From positions 64,001 through 128,000 of the forward strand of contig JAQGDQ010000334.1 in NCBI GenBank assembly GCA_030141605.1: a DNA stretch of 64,000 nt. Direction: 5' to 3'. The position numbers and the translations under genes are program-made. The notes beneath the pieces are model-generated. The model was not told where the DNA came from and ran no database searches. It saw only the letters and a program-made list of their open reading frames with translations. The DNA comes from Tubiluchus corallicola. Its lineage: Eukaryota; Priapulida; Priapulimorpha; Priapulimorphida; Tubiluchidae. Below, one piece after another: positions 1 to 9,605 of this stretch (positions within the stretch are counted from its first letter, which is position 1; the number at the start of each line of letters is the position of its first letter).

Positions 1-1025
1 AGGCAGAGCTAGAGCTTCTGAATAATGCGGAGGAGGTTAAAAGAAATCTTTCTAACGCTGTTTCTTTGCTAAACAGTGATAGCAATTCACTTATAGGAAA
101 GGTCAAAGAGGGGGTTGGCTTATTGTCAAAGGCAGATAAGTATCTTCCTGAGGACAAAAGATTATTGCAAAGGTTTGAGAGTGTGTACCTAGAGCTGAAA
201 GATATATCCGATGAGGCGGAAGCAATATGTGACAGTGTTGAGTTTAATGCCGAGCGACTGGTATTTGTAAACGAGCGCTTAGATCTTATATATATGCTCC
301 AGCAGAAGCATAAGGTGGACAGTATAGAGGAGCTGAACAAATTAAAGGCGGATTTCGAAGAGAAGATATTGTCTGTCACATCATATGAAGAGCAGCTTAA
401 AAAGCTAAAAGAGGAGGTTAGTAGTAAGCAGGATGAGTTGTATGAGTATGCCAGTCTACTACATGATAAAAGAGTATCTGTCGTCCCTGAAATAGAGGAT
501 CGGGTTAATCGCTTACTTACCCAATTTGGCATGCCCTCAGCCCGGTATAAAGTGGAGATTATAAAGGAGGAAGTAGCGAATTCGTCCGGTATGGATGCCG
601 TCAACTTTCTTTTTTCCGCAAATAGGGACAGTAGTCTATGTGAAATTTCAAAAGTTGCATCGGGGGGAGAAATGTCAAGGCTTATGCTATCTGTAAAATC
701 ACTGGTTGCAAAGTCAAAGGCTCTCCCTACAATTATATTTGATGAAATTGATTCCGGTATATCGGGAGAGATAGCAGGAAAAATGGGAAGTATACTTAAA
801 GAGATGTCAGGAGGTATGCAGGTTATCAACATAACACATCTTCCTCAAGTGGCAGCTAAGGGTGATTATCATTTTTGTGTTTATAAAAAGGAGTCTGAAA
901 CTGAAACTATCACCAATATCAAGATGCTGTCAGATGAGGAGCGTGTAGAGGAGCTGGCTAAAATGCTTAGTGGAGAGAGCATCTCTAATGCTGCTATCCA
1001 GAATGCTGAAAGCCTGCTGAGGTGA
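1..1025 (+). CDS. recN: DNA repair protein RecN, C-terminal part (starts before the window)
   Basis: RecN is a cytosolic SMC-like ATPase that acts in double-strand break repair. The frame is open from base 3 to the TGA at 1023, giving about 340 residues of a family that is normally about 550 long, so the N-terminal Walker A lobe lies outside the window. Visible parts are a long charged coiled coil (first 130 residues or so), then the ABC signature ASGGEMSRLML, the Walker B IIFDEIDSGISG and the H-loop region NITHLPQVAA, in the order expected for RecN. The next gene, fabI, starts 56 bp downstream on the same strand. No frameshift is seen, and the family assignment is secure from the ABC motifs plus coiled coil. 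Confidence 0.95.
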   Translation, partial: AELELLNNAEEVKRNLSNAVSLLNSDSNSLIGKVKEGVGLLSKADKYLPEDKRLLQRFESVYLELKDISDEAEAICDSVEFNAERLVFVNERLDLIYMLQQKHKVDSIEELNKLKADFEEKILSVTSYEEQLKKLKEEVSSKQDELYEYASLLHDKRVSVVPEIEDRVNRLLTQFGMPSARYKVEIIKEEVANSSGMDAVNFLFSANRDSSLCEISKVASGGEMSRLMLSVKSLVAKSKALPTIIFDEIDSGISGEIAGKMGSILKEMSGGMQVINITHLPQVAAKGDYHFCVYKKESETETITNIKMLSDEERVEELAKMLSGESISNAAIQNAESLLR

Positions 1026-1037
1026 GTTTTTTCTATC

Positions 1038-1055
1038 AGACGAGAGTCTTTTTTT
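1038..1055 (+). terminator. weak hairpin plus T-run after recN
   Basis: A 4-bp stem (AGAC / GTCT) around a GAGA loop is followed at once by a run of seven T. The position, 13 bp after the recN stop, suits a Rho-independent terminator, but the stem is short and the next gene is only 27 bp further on, so read-through into fabI is likely. Confidence 0.3.
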
Positions 1056-1081
1056 AATTAAGTGAAGCAAATATTTATAAT

Positions 1082-1933
1082 ATGTCAAAAAAACTACTTG
1101 AAGGGAAAAAAGGAATTATTTTTGGGGCACTGAATGAAAGCTCAATAGCTTGGAAAGTGGCGGAGCGCGCTTATGAGGAGGGGGCAACATTTACATTGAC
1201 CAATATTCCGGTCTCTCTACGCATGGGCGAAACACATAAGCTGGCAAAGCAGTGTGGAGAGGCAGAGGTTATTGCCGCTGATGCCACAAGCACAAAGGAT
1301 TTAAAAAACCTTTTAGAAAGGTCTACTGAGGTGCTGGGAGGCAAAATTGACTTTATCCTACACTCTGTAGGTATGTCTCCCAACGTAAGGAAAAATAAAC
1401 ATTACAGTAACTTAAGCTACGATTTTTTCTCTAAGACACTGGATGTATCTGCTATCTCTTTTCATAAAGTTATGCAAGCTGCAAAAGAGCTGGATGCATT
1501 AAATGAGTGGGCATCAATACTTGCCTTATCATACGTAGCAGCCCAGCGCACTTTTTTCGGTTATAATGACATGGCTGATGCAAAGTCATTATTAGAGTCT
1601 ATCGCCCGGAGTTTCGGGTATATATACGGAAGAGAGAAACGAGTGAGGGTCAATACTATATCCCAGTCGCCAACTCCTACTACAGCTGGTAATGGGGTAA
1701 AAGGGTTTAGTCACCTTATAGACTTTTCCGAACGCATGTCTCCACTAGGCAATGCTACAGCCGAAGAGTGTGCAAACTACTGTATTGTTATGTTTTCAGA
1801 TTTGACCAGAAAAGTTACTATGCAGAATCTGTTTCATGATGGGGGCTTCTCCTCAATGGGTATGAGTTTAAGGGCTATGGAGCAGTACAATAAGAGTTTT
1901 GAGAATAATGATCCTAACCATAAGTACGATTAA
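1082..1933 (+). CDS. fabI: enoyl-[acyl-carrier-protein] reductase (NADH), FabI
   Basis: FabI catalyses the last step of each elongation cycle of type II fatty acid synthesis, reducing trans-2-enoyl-ACP with NADH in the cytosol. The 283-residue protein is full length for the divergent SDR family. It has the nucleotide-binding N-terminus (GIIFGALNESSIAW), the DATS segment, the HSVG turn and the catalytic Y-x6-K (YNDMADAK), followed by the substrate loop SQSPTPTTAGNGVKGF and the C-terminal VTMQNLFHDGGFSSMG. The extended ALSYVAAQR and YNDMADAK segments resemble the Bacteroidota form of FabI. The ATG at 1082 is chosen because the Rossmann strand starts only 10 residues later. The gene ends 32 bp from the convergent cysH stop. 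Confidence 0.95.
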   Translation: MSKKLLEGKKGIIFGALNESSIAWKVAERAYEEGATFTLTNIPVSLRMGETHKLAKQCGEAEVIAADATSTKDLKNLLERSTEVLGGKIDFILHSVGMSPNVRKNKHYSNLSYDFFSKTLDVSAISFHKVMQAAKELDALNEWASILALSYVAAQRTFFGYNDMADAKSLLESIARSFGYIYGREKRVRVNTISQSPTPTTAGNGVKGFSHLIDFSERMSPLGNATAEECANYCIVMFSDLTRKVTMQNLFHDGGFSSMGMSLRAMEQYNKSFENNDPNHKYD

Positions 1934-1965
1934 GCAGGAACAGGAAGAGTTCTTTTAGTGGTCGA

Positions 1966-2691
1966 TCATTTGTGCAAACCACACTCTTTATTTTCGGGTT
2001 TTTCCCACCACCATCTCCCTGCCCGCGGCTCTTCACCATCAGTTATTGCCCTGGTGCACGGCTGGCAACCAATGCTAGGATAACCTCTGTCATGCAGATA
2101 GTTATACGGTATTTTGTGTCTGTCTAAGTACTCTTGCACCTGCCTTTCTGTCCAGTCGATAATGGGGTTGAACTTTATGAGTCCGTTAATCCTATCCCAC
2201 TCTACCATCTGTACATCCTGTCTGGTAACCGACTGCTCTCTTCTCAAGCCACACACCCATACTTTAAGCCCGGCAAAAGCTCTTTTTAGCGGGCCTATTT
2301 TGCGAATCTTACAGCACAGTTCACGGTTCTCGATGCTTTCATAAAAGAGGTTTATCCCTTTAGCATTAACCATCTTTTCTACCTCTTCGGCATCAGGAAA
2401 ATAAACATTAATATTAATGTCATATTTCTTATTTGTACGATGTATTAAGTCGTAAGTGTCAGGGAACAGGCGCCCCGTATCTAAAGTGAATATCCGAGCC
2501 TCTTTGTCAATATCACAAATAATCTTTGTCAGTACCTGATCTTCAATACTAAGACTACTTGCCAGAGCAACCTTTCCTTTAAATTTCCTTAAAAACAAGG
2601 TTAATGCTTCTGTTACAGATGCGTTTCTCAGCTCACTATTGAGATTATCAGCTAGTTTCTGTGCCGGCAAACTAAGATCAATGGTTTTCAT
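1966..2691 (-). CDS. cysH: assimilatory adenylyl-sulfate (APS) reductase, [4Fe-4S] type, CysH
   Basis: The enzyme reduces activated sulfate to sulfite with thioredoxin in cysteine synthesis. The 241-residue protein shows the PAPS reductase fold: PP-loop-like SLSIEDQV (residues 47-54), LDTGRLFPDTY, the CC pair at 126-127, a second pair CQPC at 209-212 and the C-terminal ECGLH at 236-240 with the redox cysteine. The CC...CxxC set ligates a [4Fe-4S] cluster and marks the APS-reducing class; classical E. coli-type PAPS reductases lack it. No other sulfate-assimilation gene is adjacent in the window. It stands alone on -, convergent with fabI, with 215 bp separating it from the next - strand gene, so it probably has its own promoter. 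Confidence 0.93.
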   Translation of the reverse strand: MKTIDLSLPAQKLADNLNSELRNASVTEALTLFLRKFKGKVALASSLSIEDQVLTKIICDIDKEARIFTLDTGRLFPDTYDLIHRTNKKYDININVYFPDAEEVEKMVNAKGINLFYESIENRELCCKIRKIGPLKRAFAGLKVWVCGLRREQSVTRQDVQMVEWDRINGLIKFNPIIDWTERQVQEYLDRHKIPYNYLHDRGYPSIGCQPCTRAITDGEEPRAGRWWWEKPENKECGLHK

Positions 2692-2906
2692 TTAATAGAT
2701 ACTTTTAATGATAGGATAATTTCTATATAAAAGTAAAATAGGGTTATTCCTGCTGAAACCAGAAAAAGAGATGTTCTCATTTTTCTATTTTTTTGCAGGT
2801 ATTACCCGCAGCAGAACACAGCGTACTCTACACGTCAAGAGTGCAGAGGCAGTGTCTATAATTAGTTAAAGATGCGCTTAGGCATCAGTGGATACCTAAA
2901 AAAACT

Positions 2907-3683
2907 CTACCCTGGGTTGACAGCTTTTGCAAGCTCTTCGTCTATCAGTATCCTGCCACAATATTCACAAACGATAACCTTTTTTCGCGATGCAATGTCT
3001 ACCTGCCGCTGGGGGGGTATTTTATTGAAACATCCCCCGCAAGCATCACGCTGAACTACTACAACAGATAATCCATTTAGAGCATTTTTGCGTATCCGCT
3101 TAAAGGCAGTAAGAAGTCGCTCTTCAATCTTACCCTCTATTGATACTGCATCCTTTTTTAGCTTCTCCTCCTCTACAGCAGTCTCTGATGAGATTTTTTC
3201 AAGCTCTTCCTTCTTAAGTAGTAAGTCTTTTTCCTGTTCTTTTAATGAGACTTCCACAGAGCTAATCTGTTCTTTTTTCAATTTGACCTCGGTAGCATGC
3301 TCTTTAATTTTCTTTTCTGAAAATTCAACTTCTAAAGTTTGAAATTCAATCTCTTTAGATAGGGAGTCATATTCGCGATTGTTCTGCACATTCTCCAACT
3401 GCTCATTGTATTTCTTAATCAGCGCCTGTGACTCTTTTATCTCCACTTTTTTGTTGCTAATAGCTGTATTCAGGTCTTTTACCTCCCCCTCAAAATTATC
3501 AATACGCGTTTTTAATCCCGCTACCCCATCTTCAAGATCCCTAACTTCAAGAGGAAGTTCACCGCGCAAAATATTTATGTTATCAACCTTCGAAACAACT
3601 GTTTGCAGTTTATAAAGCATTCTCAATTTCTCTTCAACGGAAGTTCCTTTTTCTCCAGTTGGCTTATTGACCACTTTAGCCAT
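2907..3683 (-). CDS. coiled-coil protein with C-terminal C4 zinc ribbon
   Basis: This 258-residue protein has a long, Lys/Glu-rich antiparallel-type coiled coil (about residues 15-195) and a C-terminal zinc ribbon with CGGC (215-218) and CEYC (239-242). This is the architecture of the widespread bacterial family annotated as C4-type zinc ribbon domain protein, whose molecular role is not settled; nucleic-acid or polymer binding is usually proposed. It lies 35 bp downstream of the Nif3-like gene on the same strand, a pairing recurrent in Bacteroidota, so the two are probably co-transcribed. All four zinc cysteines are present and no break is seen. Confidence 0.85.
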   Translation of the reverse strand: MAKVVNKPTGEKGTSVEEKLRMLYKLQTVVSKVDNINILRGELPLEVRDLEDGVAGLKTRIDNFEGEVKDLNTAISNKKVEIKESQALIKKYNEQLENVQNNREYDSLSKEIEFQTLEVEFSEKKIKEHATEVKLKKEQISSVEVSLKEQEKDLLLKKEELEKISSETAVEEEKLKKDAVSIEGKIEERLLTAFKRIRKNALNGLSVVVVQRDACGGCFNKIPPQRQVDIASRKKVIVCEYCGRILIDEELAKAVNPG

Positions 3684-3718
3684 ACTTTTTATGTGTTTTA
3701 TATTCCGATTATAAATTT

Positions 3719-4813
3719 TTACAGATAGTTTATTGGACTAGTCTTCACTTTTGATAAATGAAGCGCAAATGTAGGAAATTTTTTTGTAAGTATTTCATGA
3801 AAAATATCCTTAGTGAACTGCTCACTTTCAAAATGTCCTATATCCGCAACAACTATCTTTTTTTCAGCATCAAAAAATTGATGGTACTTAATATCTCCAG
3901 TGATAAAAATGTCAGCCTTGGCACTTATAGAGTGAGGTAAAAGGAAGCTCCCGGATCCACCACATACAGCTACTTTTTGTACCGGTTTGTCTAAAAAATC
4001 TGTGTGTTTTATGATACCACAGTTAAACGTTTTTTTCATTCTGAGCAAGAACTCCTTTTCCGGCTCAGGCTTTGGAAGTTTACCTATCATTCCACCTCCT
4101 ACATGTCTGAGCTCGTTTGCAAGCGGATAAAAATCAAAAGCAGGCTCCTCGTATGGATGAGATTCTATGAGTGCACGAAGGACTTCCCCTTTTAGATGTA
4201 AAGGTAAAACTGTTTCAAGCCTAACCTCCTTTTCAAGATGTAGTTCCCCTTTTTTCCCTACATGCGGGTTGGACTTTTCATTGCCTTGAAAAGTTCCGGT
4301 ACCGTTTGCATAAAAGCTGCATTGATCGTAGTTTCCTATATGTCCTGCACCGGCATTGAACAGTGCCATACGTACCTCTCCCATGTTGTCTGCGGGGATA
4401 AATGTAACAAGCTTCAGAAGCTGATCCTTGGCAGGTGAAAGTATTTTACACTCCTGTAATCCTATTTTTTCACATATCTTTGAGTTAACTCCCCCGTGAA
4501 CAGAATCAAGGTTAGTGTGTGCAACATATATGGCAATATCATTTTTTATCGCTTTAATAATACAGCGCTCAACATAGTTGTTCCCATTGAAATGTTTTAA
4601 TCCTTTAAGAGTAATCGGATGATGAGCTACGATAAGGCCATCTTTATTATTGATTGCTTCATCTATCACTTCTTCTGTAACATCTATGGTAATAAGCAAA
4701 GATGAGACTTCCGAGTCGTAATTTCCTGTAATCAATCCCGCATTGTCATACGATTCCTGTATTGGAAGTGGAGCAATATTTTCAATACACGCAACTATTT
4801 CTGAAATTTTCAT
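3719..4813 (-). CDS. Nif3-like dinuclear metal centre protein (YqfO/YbgI family)
   Basis: Nif3/DUF34 proteins form toroidal hexamers with a di-metal site; a GTP cyclohydrolase-like or metal-chaperone role has been suggested but the function is unsettled. This 364-residue copy is the long form with an inserted domain (about residues 130-240, containing HPYEEPAFDFYPL, the PII-like insertion of YqfO). Metal-binding motifs are VAHHPITLKG (His64, His65), AHTNLDSVHGG near residue 100 and the C-terminal GDIKYHQF and DIGHFESEQF. The start at 4813 puts the conserved MKISEIV helix first. It follows merR by 62 bp and precedes the zinc-ribbon gene by 35 bp, consistent with one operon. Confidence 0.92.
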   Translation of the reverse strand: MKISEIVACIENIAPLPIQESYDNAGLITGNYDSEVSSLLITIDVTEEVIDEAINNKDGLIVAHHPITLKGLKHFNGNNYVERCIIKAIKNDIAIYVAHTNLDSVHGGVNSKICEKIGLQECKILSPAKDQLLKLVTFIPADNMGEVRMALFNAGAGHIGNYDQCSFYANGTGTFQGNEKSNPHVGKKGELHLEKEVRLETVLPLHLKGEVLRALIESHPYEEPAFDFYPLANELRHVGGGMIGKLPKPEPEKEFLLRMKKTFNCGIIKHTDFLDKPVQKVAVCGGSGSFLLPHSISAKADIFITGDIKYHQFFDAEKKIVVADIGHFESEQFTKDIFHEILTKKFPTFALHLSKVKTSPINYL

Positions 4814-4875
4814 CTGTATAAAGGGTTAAGATTTACTGACGCTACAAACTTTTATTTAAAGAAGAGACCACCCTT

Positions 4876-5211
4876 TTATAACTCTCCTTTTACTTCAAGC
4901 AAGTAAGCTTTTATTTGCTGAAGTTTTTTTATTATTTCGTGAGAATGATTCACTCCCCCCCTATTTTCACTCATTTTCTTCTGAGCACCTTTTATAGTCA
5001 TTCCACGCTCTTTAAGAAGATGGTAGACCAACCCAATATGTTCAATATCTTTTTTCGTAAAGAAGCGCGTTCCTCGACTATTTTTCTTTGGCTTTAGTGA
5101 AGAAAATTCCTTCTCCCAAAATCGTAAGGTTGATGTTTTAATTCCATATATATCAGCTACCTCTCCAATTGAATAAAACAGTTTGTCGGCTTTTGGCTGT
5201 TTAAATGGCAT
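4876..5211 (-). CDS. MerR-family transcriptional regulator (short form)
   Basis: A 111-residue DNA-binding protein. The winged helix-turn-helix occupies residues 10-75 (YSIGEVADIYGIKTSTLRFW followed by KPKKNSRGTRFFTKKDIEHI), the classic MerR start, and a short C-terminal helix replaces the metal- or drug-sensing domain. There are no cysteines for metal sensing. Bacteroidota carry a closely similar small MerR next to an M23 peptidase and alaS, the neighbourhood here. Targets are unknown; autoregulation of the peptidase-merR-nif3 cluster is only an inference. Confidence 0.9.
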   Translation of the reverse strand: MPFKQPKADKLFYSIGEVADIYGIKTSTLRFWEKEFSSLKPKKNSRGTRFFTKKDIEHIGLVYHLLKERGMTIKGAQKKMSENRGGVNHSHEIIKKLQQIKAYLLEVKGEL

Positions 5212-5388
5212 AAGTTAGTTATTTAAAGCAACATTTCTTTATCGTCTTTTAATCTTTTTTACAAACAAATAGTTTTATCAGGCTTGAATTTTTACTTTCC
5301 TGCCTGTTTAAGTATAAACACTTTTTACTCTCAAAGGAACCCCGCTCTCCACCGCAGCAAGAGACGGTTTTTACAGCCACAACACACA

Positions 5389-5748
5389 TTAGTCACTTTC
5401 CGGTCCAAACCCGGCAAGTAACGGTTTTTTCAAGAGCTGCATACTGTAAAACTGTCCTTTATATATTTTAATAGTTCCGGCTACATGGTAGCCACTTGAA
5501 AGCAGACCTCCCACATCTCCAGATGTAGCATCACTATTCTTCAGGAGAGAAAGAGCCGGAGATAAGAGTGAGGGTACATCATTATTCGAAGGGAAATATC
5601 TGTTCGAGGAAAAATCAATTGCGATCATTGTATTTACTGCTTTCACCCCCCAAGCAGAATCGCTTCTATTTATAATTTGAGCTGTAGAAGAAAAGATATA
5701 AAAGATAGTACCAGTAACAGCTAAGTTAGTCAAAGCTCTGCTTGGCAT
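5389..5748 (-). CDS. hypothetical protein overlapping the M23 peptidase gene
   Basis: A 119-codon open frame on - that starts with ATG inside the end of the M23 peptidase gene (23-bp overlap) and runs toward merR. I do not recognise the family. The N-terminus has a weakly hydrophobic stretch (LAVTGTIFYIFSS) that could be a poor signal or membrane segment; the C-terminal half is a Gly/Ser/Leu-rich region ending in PLLAGFGPESD. The overlap and shared strand suggest translational coupling, and otherwise 500 bp between the peptidase and merR would be empty. It could instead be a chance frame or the remnant of a longer gene. Confidence that it is expressed is moderate at best. Confidence 0.45.
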   Translation of the reverse strand: MPSRALTNLAVTGTIFYIFSSTAQIINRSDSAWGVKAVNTMIAIDFSSNRYFPSNNDVPSLLSPALSLLKNSDATSGDVGGLLSSGYHVAGTIKIYKGQFYSMQLLKKPLLAGFGPESD

Positions 5749-6697
5749 TAGATGAAATAGCTACCATTCGCTCATATTCCTGTGGAGTCAAATCCTGGAA
5801 AAAATAGTATTGAGGGTTTACCTTATGTCCGCCCTTACGAACCTCATAGTGCAGGTGTGGAGCTGTTGAGGTACCTGTGTTTCCTACAGTTCCTAACACA
5901 TCACCACGCTTGACAGTTTGTCCTTCTTTTACATCTATAGTGCGCATGTGCCCATATAAAGTGACAAATCCGTACCCGTGATCAAGTATAACATGATTGC
6001 CATATCCAATCCGCATCTTTTTTACCTTTTTTACCACTCCGTTACCTGTTGCAAATATTTTGGTACCTATAGGGGCAGCAAAGTCTATCCCGTGGTGCAT
6101 CATCCTAATCTTATAAATTGGATGTGTACGGTATCCCCACCCCGAAGCAGTTTTGGTTAAATCTTTGTTAGAAATGGGCATTATAGAAGGTATTGCGGCA
6201 AGCATTTTCTCCTTAGAAAGCGCCATTTCAAGCACATTATCGTATGATTTTGATTGTACATACACCTGCTTCGACAGGATGTCAAGCTTTTTAGTCGTAT
6301 TTATGACAAGCTCTGCATTATCCATCTTGCTCAGTTGTGAATACCTGTCTACCCCACCAAACCCAGCTTCACGTACAGCTTCGGGAATAGGTTCCGATTC
6401 AAAAATAACACGATAGATATTGTCATCTCTGTGCTGTATATCTTTCAAAATTTGCGACATCTTATCAATATCTTTATTGATAAGGTTGTACTGAGAAAGT
6501 AACTCTCTGTTCTCCACTTTTAAAGTTCTCATCTCTGGAGTGCCGTAATGATTAAGAAAATACATAGATAATACAGCAGCCAAAAACATGCTAAAAGCAA
6601 GGGGCCCCCAAAAGCGCTTTAGGTAGCTTTTCAAGCTACGATTGGTTTTTTCGTAGCTTAGGGTCTGATGGTTGAATCTAAAATTAGTCTTATTCAT
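5726..6697 (-). CDS. membrane-anchored M23 (LytM/lysostaphin-type) peptidase
   Basis: Predicted cell-wall hydrolase or divisome/elongation-associated factor acting in the periplasm. The 323-residue protein has one N-terminal membrane segment (about residues 31-50, GPLAFSMFLAAVLSMYFLNH), a coiled-coil stalk (about 55-165) and a C-terminal M23 domain. Zinc ligands and catalytic residues are visible: H201-x-G-I-D205, H250 in YGHM, and H281-L-H283 in HLHYEVR. All key residues are present, so it should be an active metallopeptidase, not a degenerate EnvC/NlpD-type activator. It is transcribed divergently from alaS across a 184-bp spacer and leads the run of - strand genes toward merR. Confidence 0.93.
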   Translation of the reverse strand: MNKTNFRFNHQTLSYEKTNRSLKSYLKRFWGPLAFSMFLAAVLSMYFLNHYGTPEMRTLKVENRELLSQYNLINKDIDKMSQILKDIQHRDDNIYRVIFESEPIPEAVREAGFGGVDRYSQLSKMDNAELVINTTKKLDILSKQVYVQSKSYDNVLEMALSKEKMLAAIPSIMPISNKDLTKTASGWGYRTHPIYKIRMMHHGIDFAAPIGTKIFATGNGVVKKVKKMRIGYGNHVILDHGYGFVTLYGHMRTIDVKEGQTVKRGDVLGTVGNTGTSTAPHLHYEVRKGGHKVNPQYYFFQDLTPQEYERMVAISSNAKQSFD

Positions 6698-6763
6698 ATT
6701 AAAATGTTACTAATTTATAAAAATTAGAAAGAGAGGTACTATAAACAGGACTTAAAATTAATG

Positions 6764-6771
6764 TACCTTTG
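6764..6771 (+). promoter_or_regulatory. possible Bacteroidota -7 promoter element upstream of alaS
   Basis: TACCTTTG fits the TAnnTTTG -7 consensus of Bacteroidota primary sigma factors. It lies 111 bp before the alaS start, in the divergent spacer with the M23 gene. A clear -33 TTTG/TTG partner at the right spacing was not found, so this is a weak call. Confidence 0.3.
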
Positions 6772-6881
6772 TAAAGTTTTATTAAAGACCTCTACTTCAA
6801 AATTCACTGCAAATATACAAAAATATTATTATAATGTCAACACTATATTACCCTAATAATTAACTTGTTAATGTTTTCAGC

Positions 6882-9506
6882 ATGAAATCCGAGCACGTTA
6901 GAAAGTCATTTTTTGATTTTTTTAAGTCAAAACAGCATCAAATTACCCACTCTGCACCGATGGTTATCAAGGATGATCCTACGCTAATGTTCACAAATGC
7001 GGGGATGAATCAGTTTAAAGATATTTTTCTTGGAAACTTTCCTGCCAAATATACGCGCGTTGCCAATACACAGAAGTGCCTACGGGTTTCCGGCAAGCAC
7101 AATGACTTAGAGGAGGTAGGGCATGACACTTATCACCACACGATGTTTGAGATGCTGGGGAACTGGTCATTTGGGGACTATTTTAAGAAAGAGGCGATTG
7201 ACTGGGCGTGGGAGCTCCTTGTAAATGTTTTAAAGATACCTAAAGATAAGCTTTACGCCACAGTTTTTGAAGGGGATGAGATAGATGGCACACGGATGGA
7301 TGAGGAAGCATTCGAATACTGGAAGCAATATCTTCCGGAAAAGAGAATACTTAAAGGTAACAAGAAAGATAATTTTTGGGAGATGGGAGATACCGGCCCG
7401 TGTGGTCCGTGCTCTGAAGTGCATATTGATATAAGAGACGATGCGGAACGCGCCAAGAAATATGGCAGCCTACTTGTAAACAAAGATCATCCCGAGGTTA
7501 TAGAAATATGGAACCTTGTTTTTATCCAGTTCGATAGGAATGCCAGCGGTAAGCTGGTAGAGCTGCCAGCCAAACACGTTGATACTGGTATGGGGTTTGA
7601 GCGTCTTTGCATGGTGCTACAGGGGAAGCGGTCTAATTATGATACTGATATATTCCAACCTATTATACGCAAGATAGCCGATTTATCTGGTAAAACTTAC
7701 GGGGATGAGAAAAAGGCTGACACAGCTATGCGCGTTGTTGCAGACCACTTAAGAGCTATAGCGTTTGCAATTGCTGACGGACAGCTACCATCCAACAATA
7801 AAGCAGGATATGTGATAAGGCGTATTCTCCGTCGCGCCGTTAGGTACGGATATACATTTTTGGGATTTAGAGACCCATTTATCCACAGTTTTATTCCGAC
7901 TTTAATTGAAAGTATGGGGGAAGCCTTCCCGGAATTAGGGAAGCAACAGGAGCTGATAGAAAAAGTTATAAAAGAGGAGGAAAGCCTGTTTCTTTCCACG
8001 ATAGAGAGTGGTAGTCGTATGCTCGACTCCATCATAGAGGATACACTTGAGAAAGATTGCAAAGTTGTGAGTGGTAGTGTCGCTTTTGAGCTATACGACA
8101 CTTTTGGGTTTCCCCTGGACCTCACAGAGCTGGTCCTTAAGGAGAGAAGTCTCGCTGTGAATATAAAGGAGTTTAATGAAACAATGGAAGCCCAGAAGGC
8201 CCGCTCCAGAAATGCGACACAGCAGGAGGCTGGAGACTGGATAATTCTGTCACACAATGATAGGGAAGATTTTACAGGTTATGACCATCTTGATGCACAT
8301 GTTAAGATAATCAGATACAGAAAGGTAAAGTCCAAAAACCGGGAGTATTACCAGTTAGTGCTCAGTCCTACCCCTTTCTATGGCGAGTCCGGGGGACAGG
8401 TCGGAGATACAGGTCATATCGAAGCAAATGGGGAAAAAATAAAAATTACTGACACAAAGAAGGAAAACAACCTTACTGTTCATTACACCAATGAGTTGCC
8501 GGGGGATCCTGCAGCAACGTTTGTTGTACATGTTGATAAAAAGAGAAGACAAGCAACAGCTAATAACCACTCTGCTACTCATCTTTTGGGGTATGCACTA
8601 AGAGCAGTATTGGGAGAGCACATAGAGCAAAAAGGGTCTTTGGTTACTCCTGATTATTTAAGGTTTGATTTTTCCCACTACCAGAAGCTGACACAGGAGG
8701 AGCTTGACAAAGTACAACATAAGGTAAATCGCCTGATAAGAGAGAATATAAAACGAGAAGAGTTTAGGGATATACCTTCAGAACAAGCTAAAGATATGGG
8801 GGCAGTAGCTCTTTTTGGAGAGAAATACGGTGACCTTGTTCGTGTAATCAAATTTGGTAGTGCCGTGGAGTTGTGCGCCGGGACACATGTCGAAGCTACC
8901 GGGAATATAGGGCAGTTTCTTATTACTACGGAAGGCTCTATATCAGCCGGAATAAGGCGCATCGAAGCTATCACGGCAGAAAAGGCTGAGAAGCTTGCTG
9001 CACAAAGCATGAAAGAGCTTAGAGAAACTTCCGCACTATTGAGCAACCCAGATAGTGTTAAAAACAGCGTAAGCGAATTATTAAGCAAGGTTCATAGACT
9101 CACTAAAGAGGTAGACCTTTTTGAGAAACAGAGTGCTATCACAATAAAGAATGAGCTATTAAAAGAGGTTGAGGTGGTTAAAAAAATCAACTTCATTGCA
9201 AAAAAATTACAAGTAAAAAATTCGGGAGTGATTAAAGATATAGCTTTTCAACTGAAGGGGGAAGTAGAGAACCTGTTTCTGTTGTTAGGTGCAGAGATTG
9301 ACGGGAAGGCCAATATACAAGTTATGATTTCAGATAGTCTTGTAAAAGATAAAAATATGGATGCGAGCAAGCTGATACAAGATATGGCTAAAGAGATTAA
9401 AGGAGGAGGAGGAGGTCAAGCGTTTTATGCTACCGCCGGAGGGAGAGAGCCAGACGGAATAAGAGTAGCAATTCAAAAAGCCAGAGAGATTGTTGAGCAA
9501 GCCTGA
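6882..9506 (+). CDS. alaS: alanyl-tRNA synthetase
   Basis: Charges tRNA-Ala in the cytosol. The 874-residue protein is full length. Class II aminoacylation motifs occupy the N-terminal half ([59 protein letters not shown]), followed by the tRNA-recognition region, the editing domain with the zinc set H563-x3-H567 (NNHSATHLL) and C665-x3-H669 (CAGTH), and a C-terminal DHHA1 domain ending [14 protein letters not shown]. The ATG at 6882 is the conserved start ([14 protein letters not shown]). No RBS-like purine run precedes it, which is usual in Bacteroidota. It is divergent from the M23 gene and 99 bp ahead of ccsBA on the same strand. Confidence 0.97.
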   Translation: MKSEHVRKSFFDFFKSKQHQITHSAPMVIKDDPTLMFTNAGMNQFKDIFLGNFPAKYTRVANTQKCLRVSGKHNDLEEVGHDTYHHTMFEMLGNWSFGDYFKKEAIDWAWELLVNVLKIPKDKLYATVFEGDEIDGTRMDEEAFEYWKQYLPEKRILKGNKKDNFWEMGDTGPCGPCSEVHIDIRDDAERAKKYGSLLVNKDHPEVIEIWNLVFIQFDRNASGKLVELPAKHVDTGMGFERLCMVLQGKRSNYDTDIFQPIIRKIADLSGKTYGDEKKADTAMRVVADHLRAIAFAIADGQLPSNNKAGYVIRRILRRAVRYGYTFLGFRDPFIHSFIPTLIESMGEAFPELGKQQELIEKVIKEEESLFLSTIESGSRMLDSIIEDTLEKDCKVVSGSVAFELYDTFGFPLDLTELVLKERSLAVNIKEFNETMEAQKARSRNATQQEAGDWIILSHNDREDFTGYDHLDAHVKIIRYRKVKSKNREYYQLVLSPTPFYGESGGQVGDTGHIEANGEKIKITDTKKENNLTVHYTNELPGDPAATFVVHVDKKRRQATANNHSATHLLGYALRAVLGEHIEQKGSLVTPDYLRFDFSHYQKLTQEELDKVQHKVNRLIRENIKREEFRDIPSEQAKDMGAVALFGEKYGDLVRVIKFGSAVELCAGTHVEATGNIGQFLITTEGSISAGIRRIEAITAEKAEKLAAQSMKELRETSALLSNPDSVKNSVSELLSKVHRLTKEVDLFEKQSAITIKNELLKEVEVVKKINFIAKKLQVKNSGVIKDIAFQLKGEVENLFLLLGAEIDGKANIQVMISDSLVKDKNMDASKLIQDMAKEIKGGGGGQAFYATAGGREPDGIRVAIQKAREIVEQA

Positions 9507-9605
9507 CAGGTTAAAATACAATACCTGTGTTTCTCAGGACAGTAGTATTTCCAAAAGGTTAAAGCCAATATTATGTAAAATACAGAAAGAGGTATTAGTT
9601 TTTGT

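Noticed and set aside
7697-8257. 186-codon antisense frame within alaS, and similar antisense frames in fabI, ccsBA and the zinc-ribbon gene
   Set aside because: Shadows of real genes with low-complexity Ser/Leu-rich translations.
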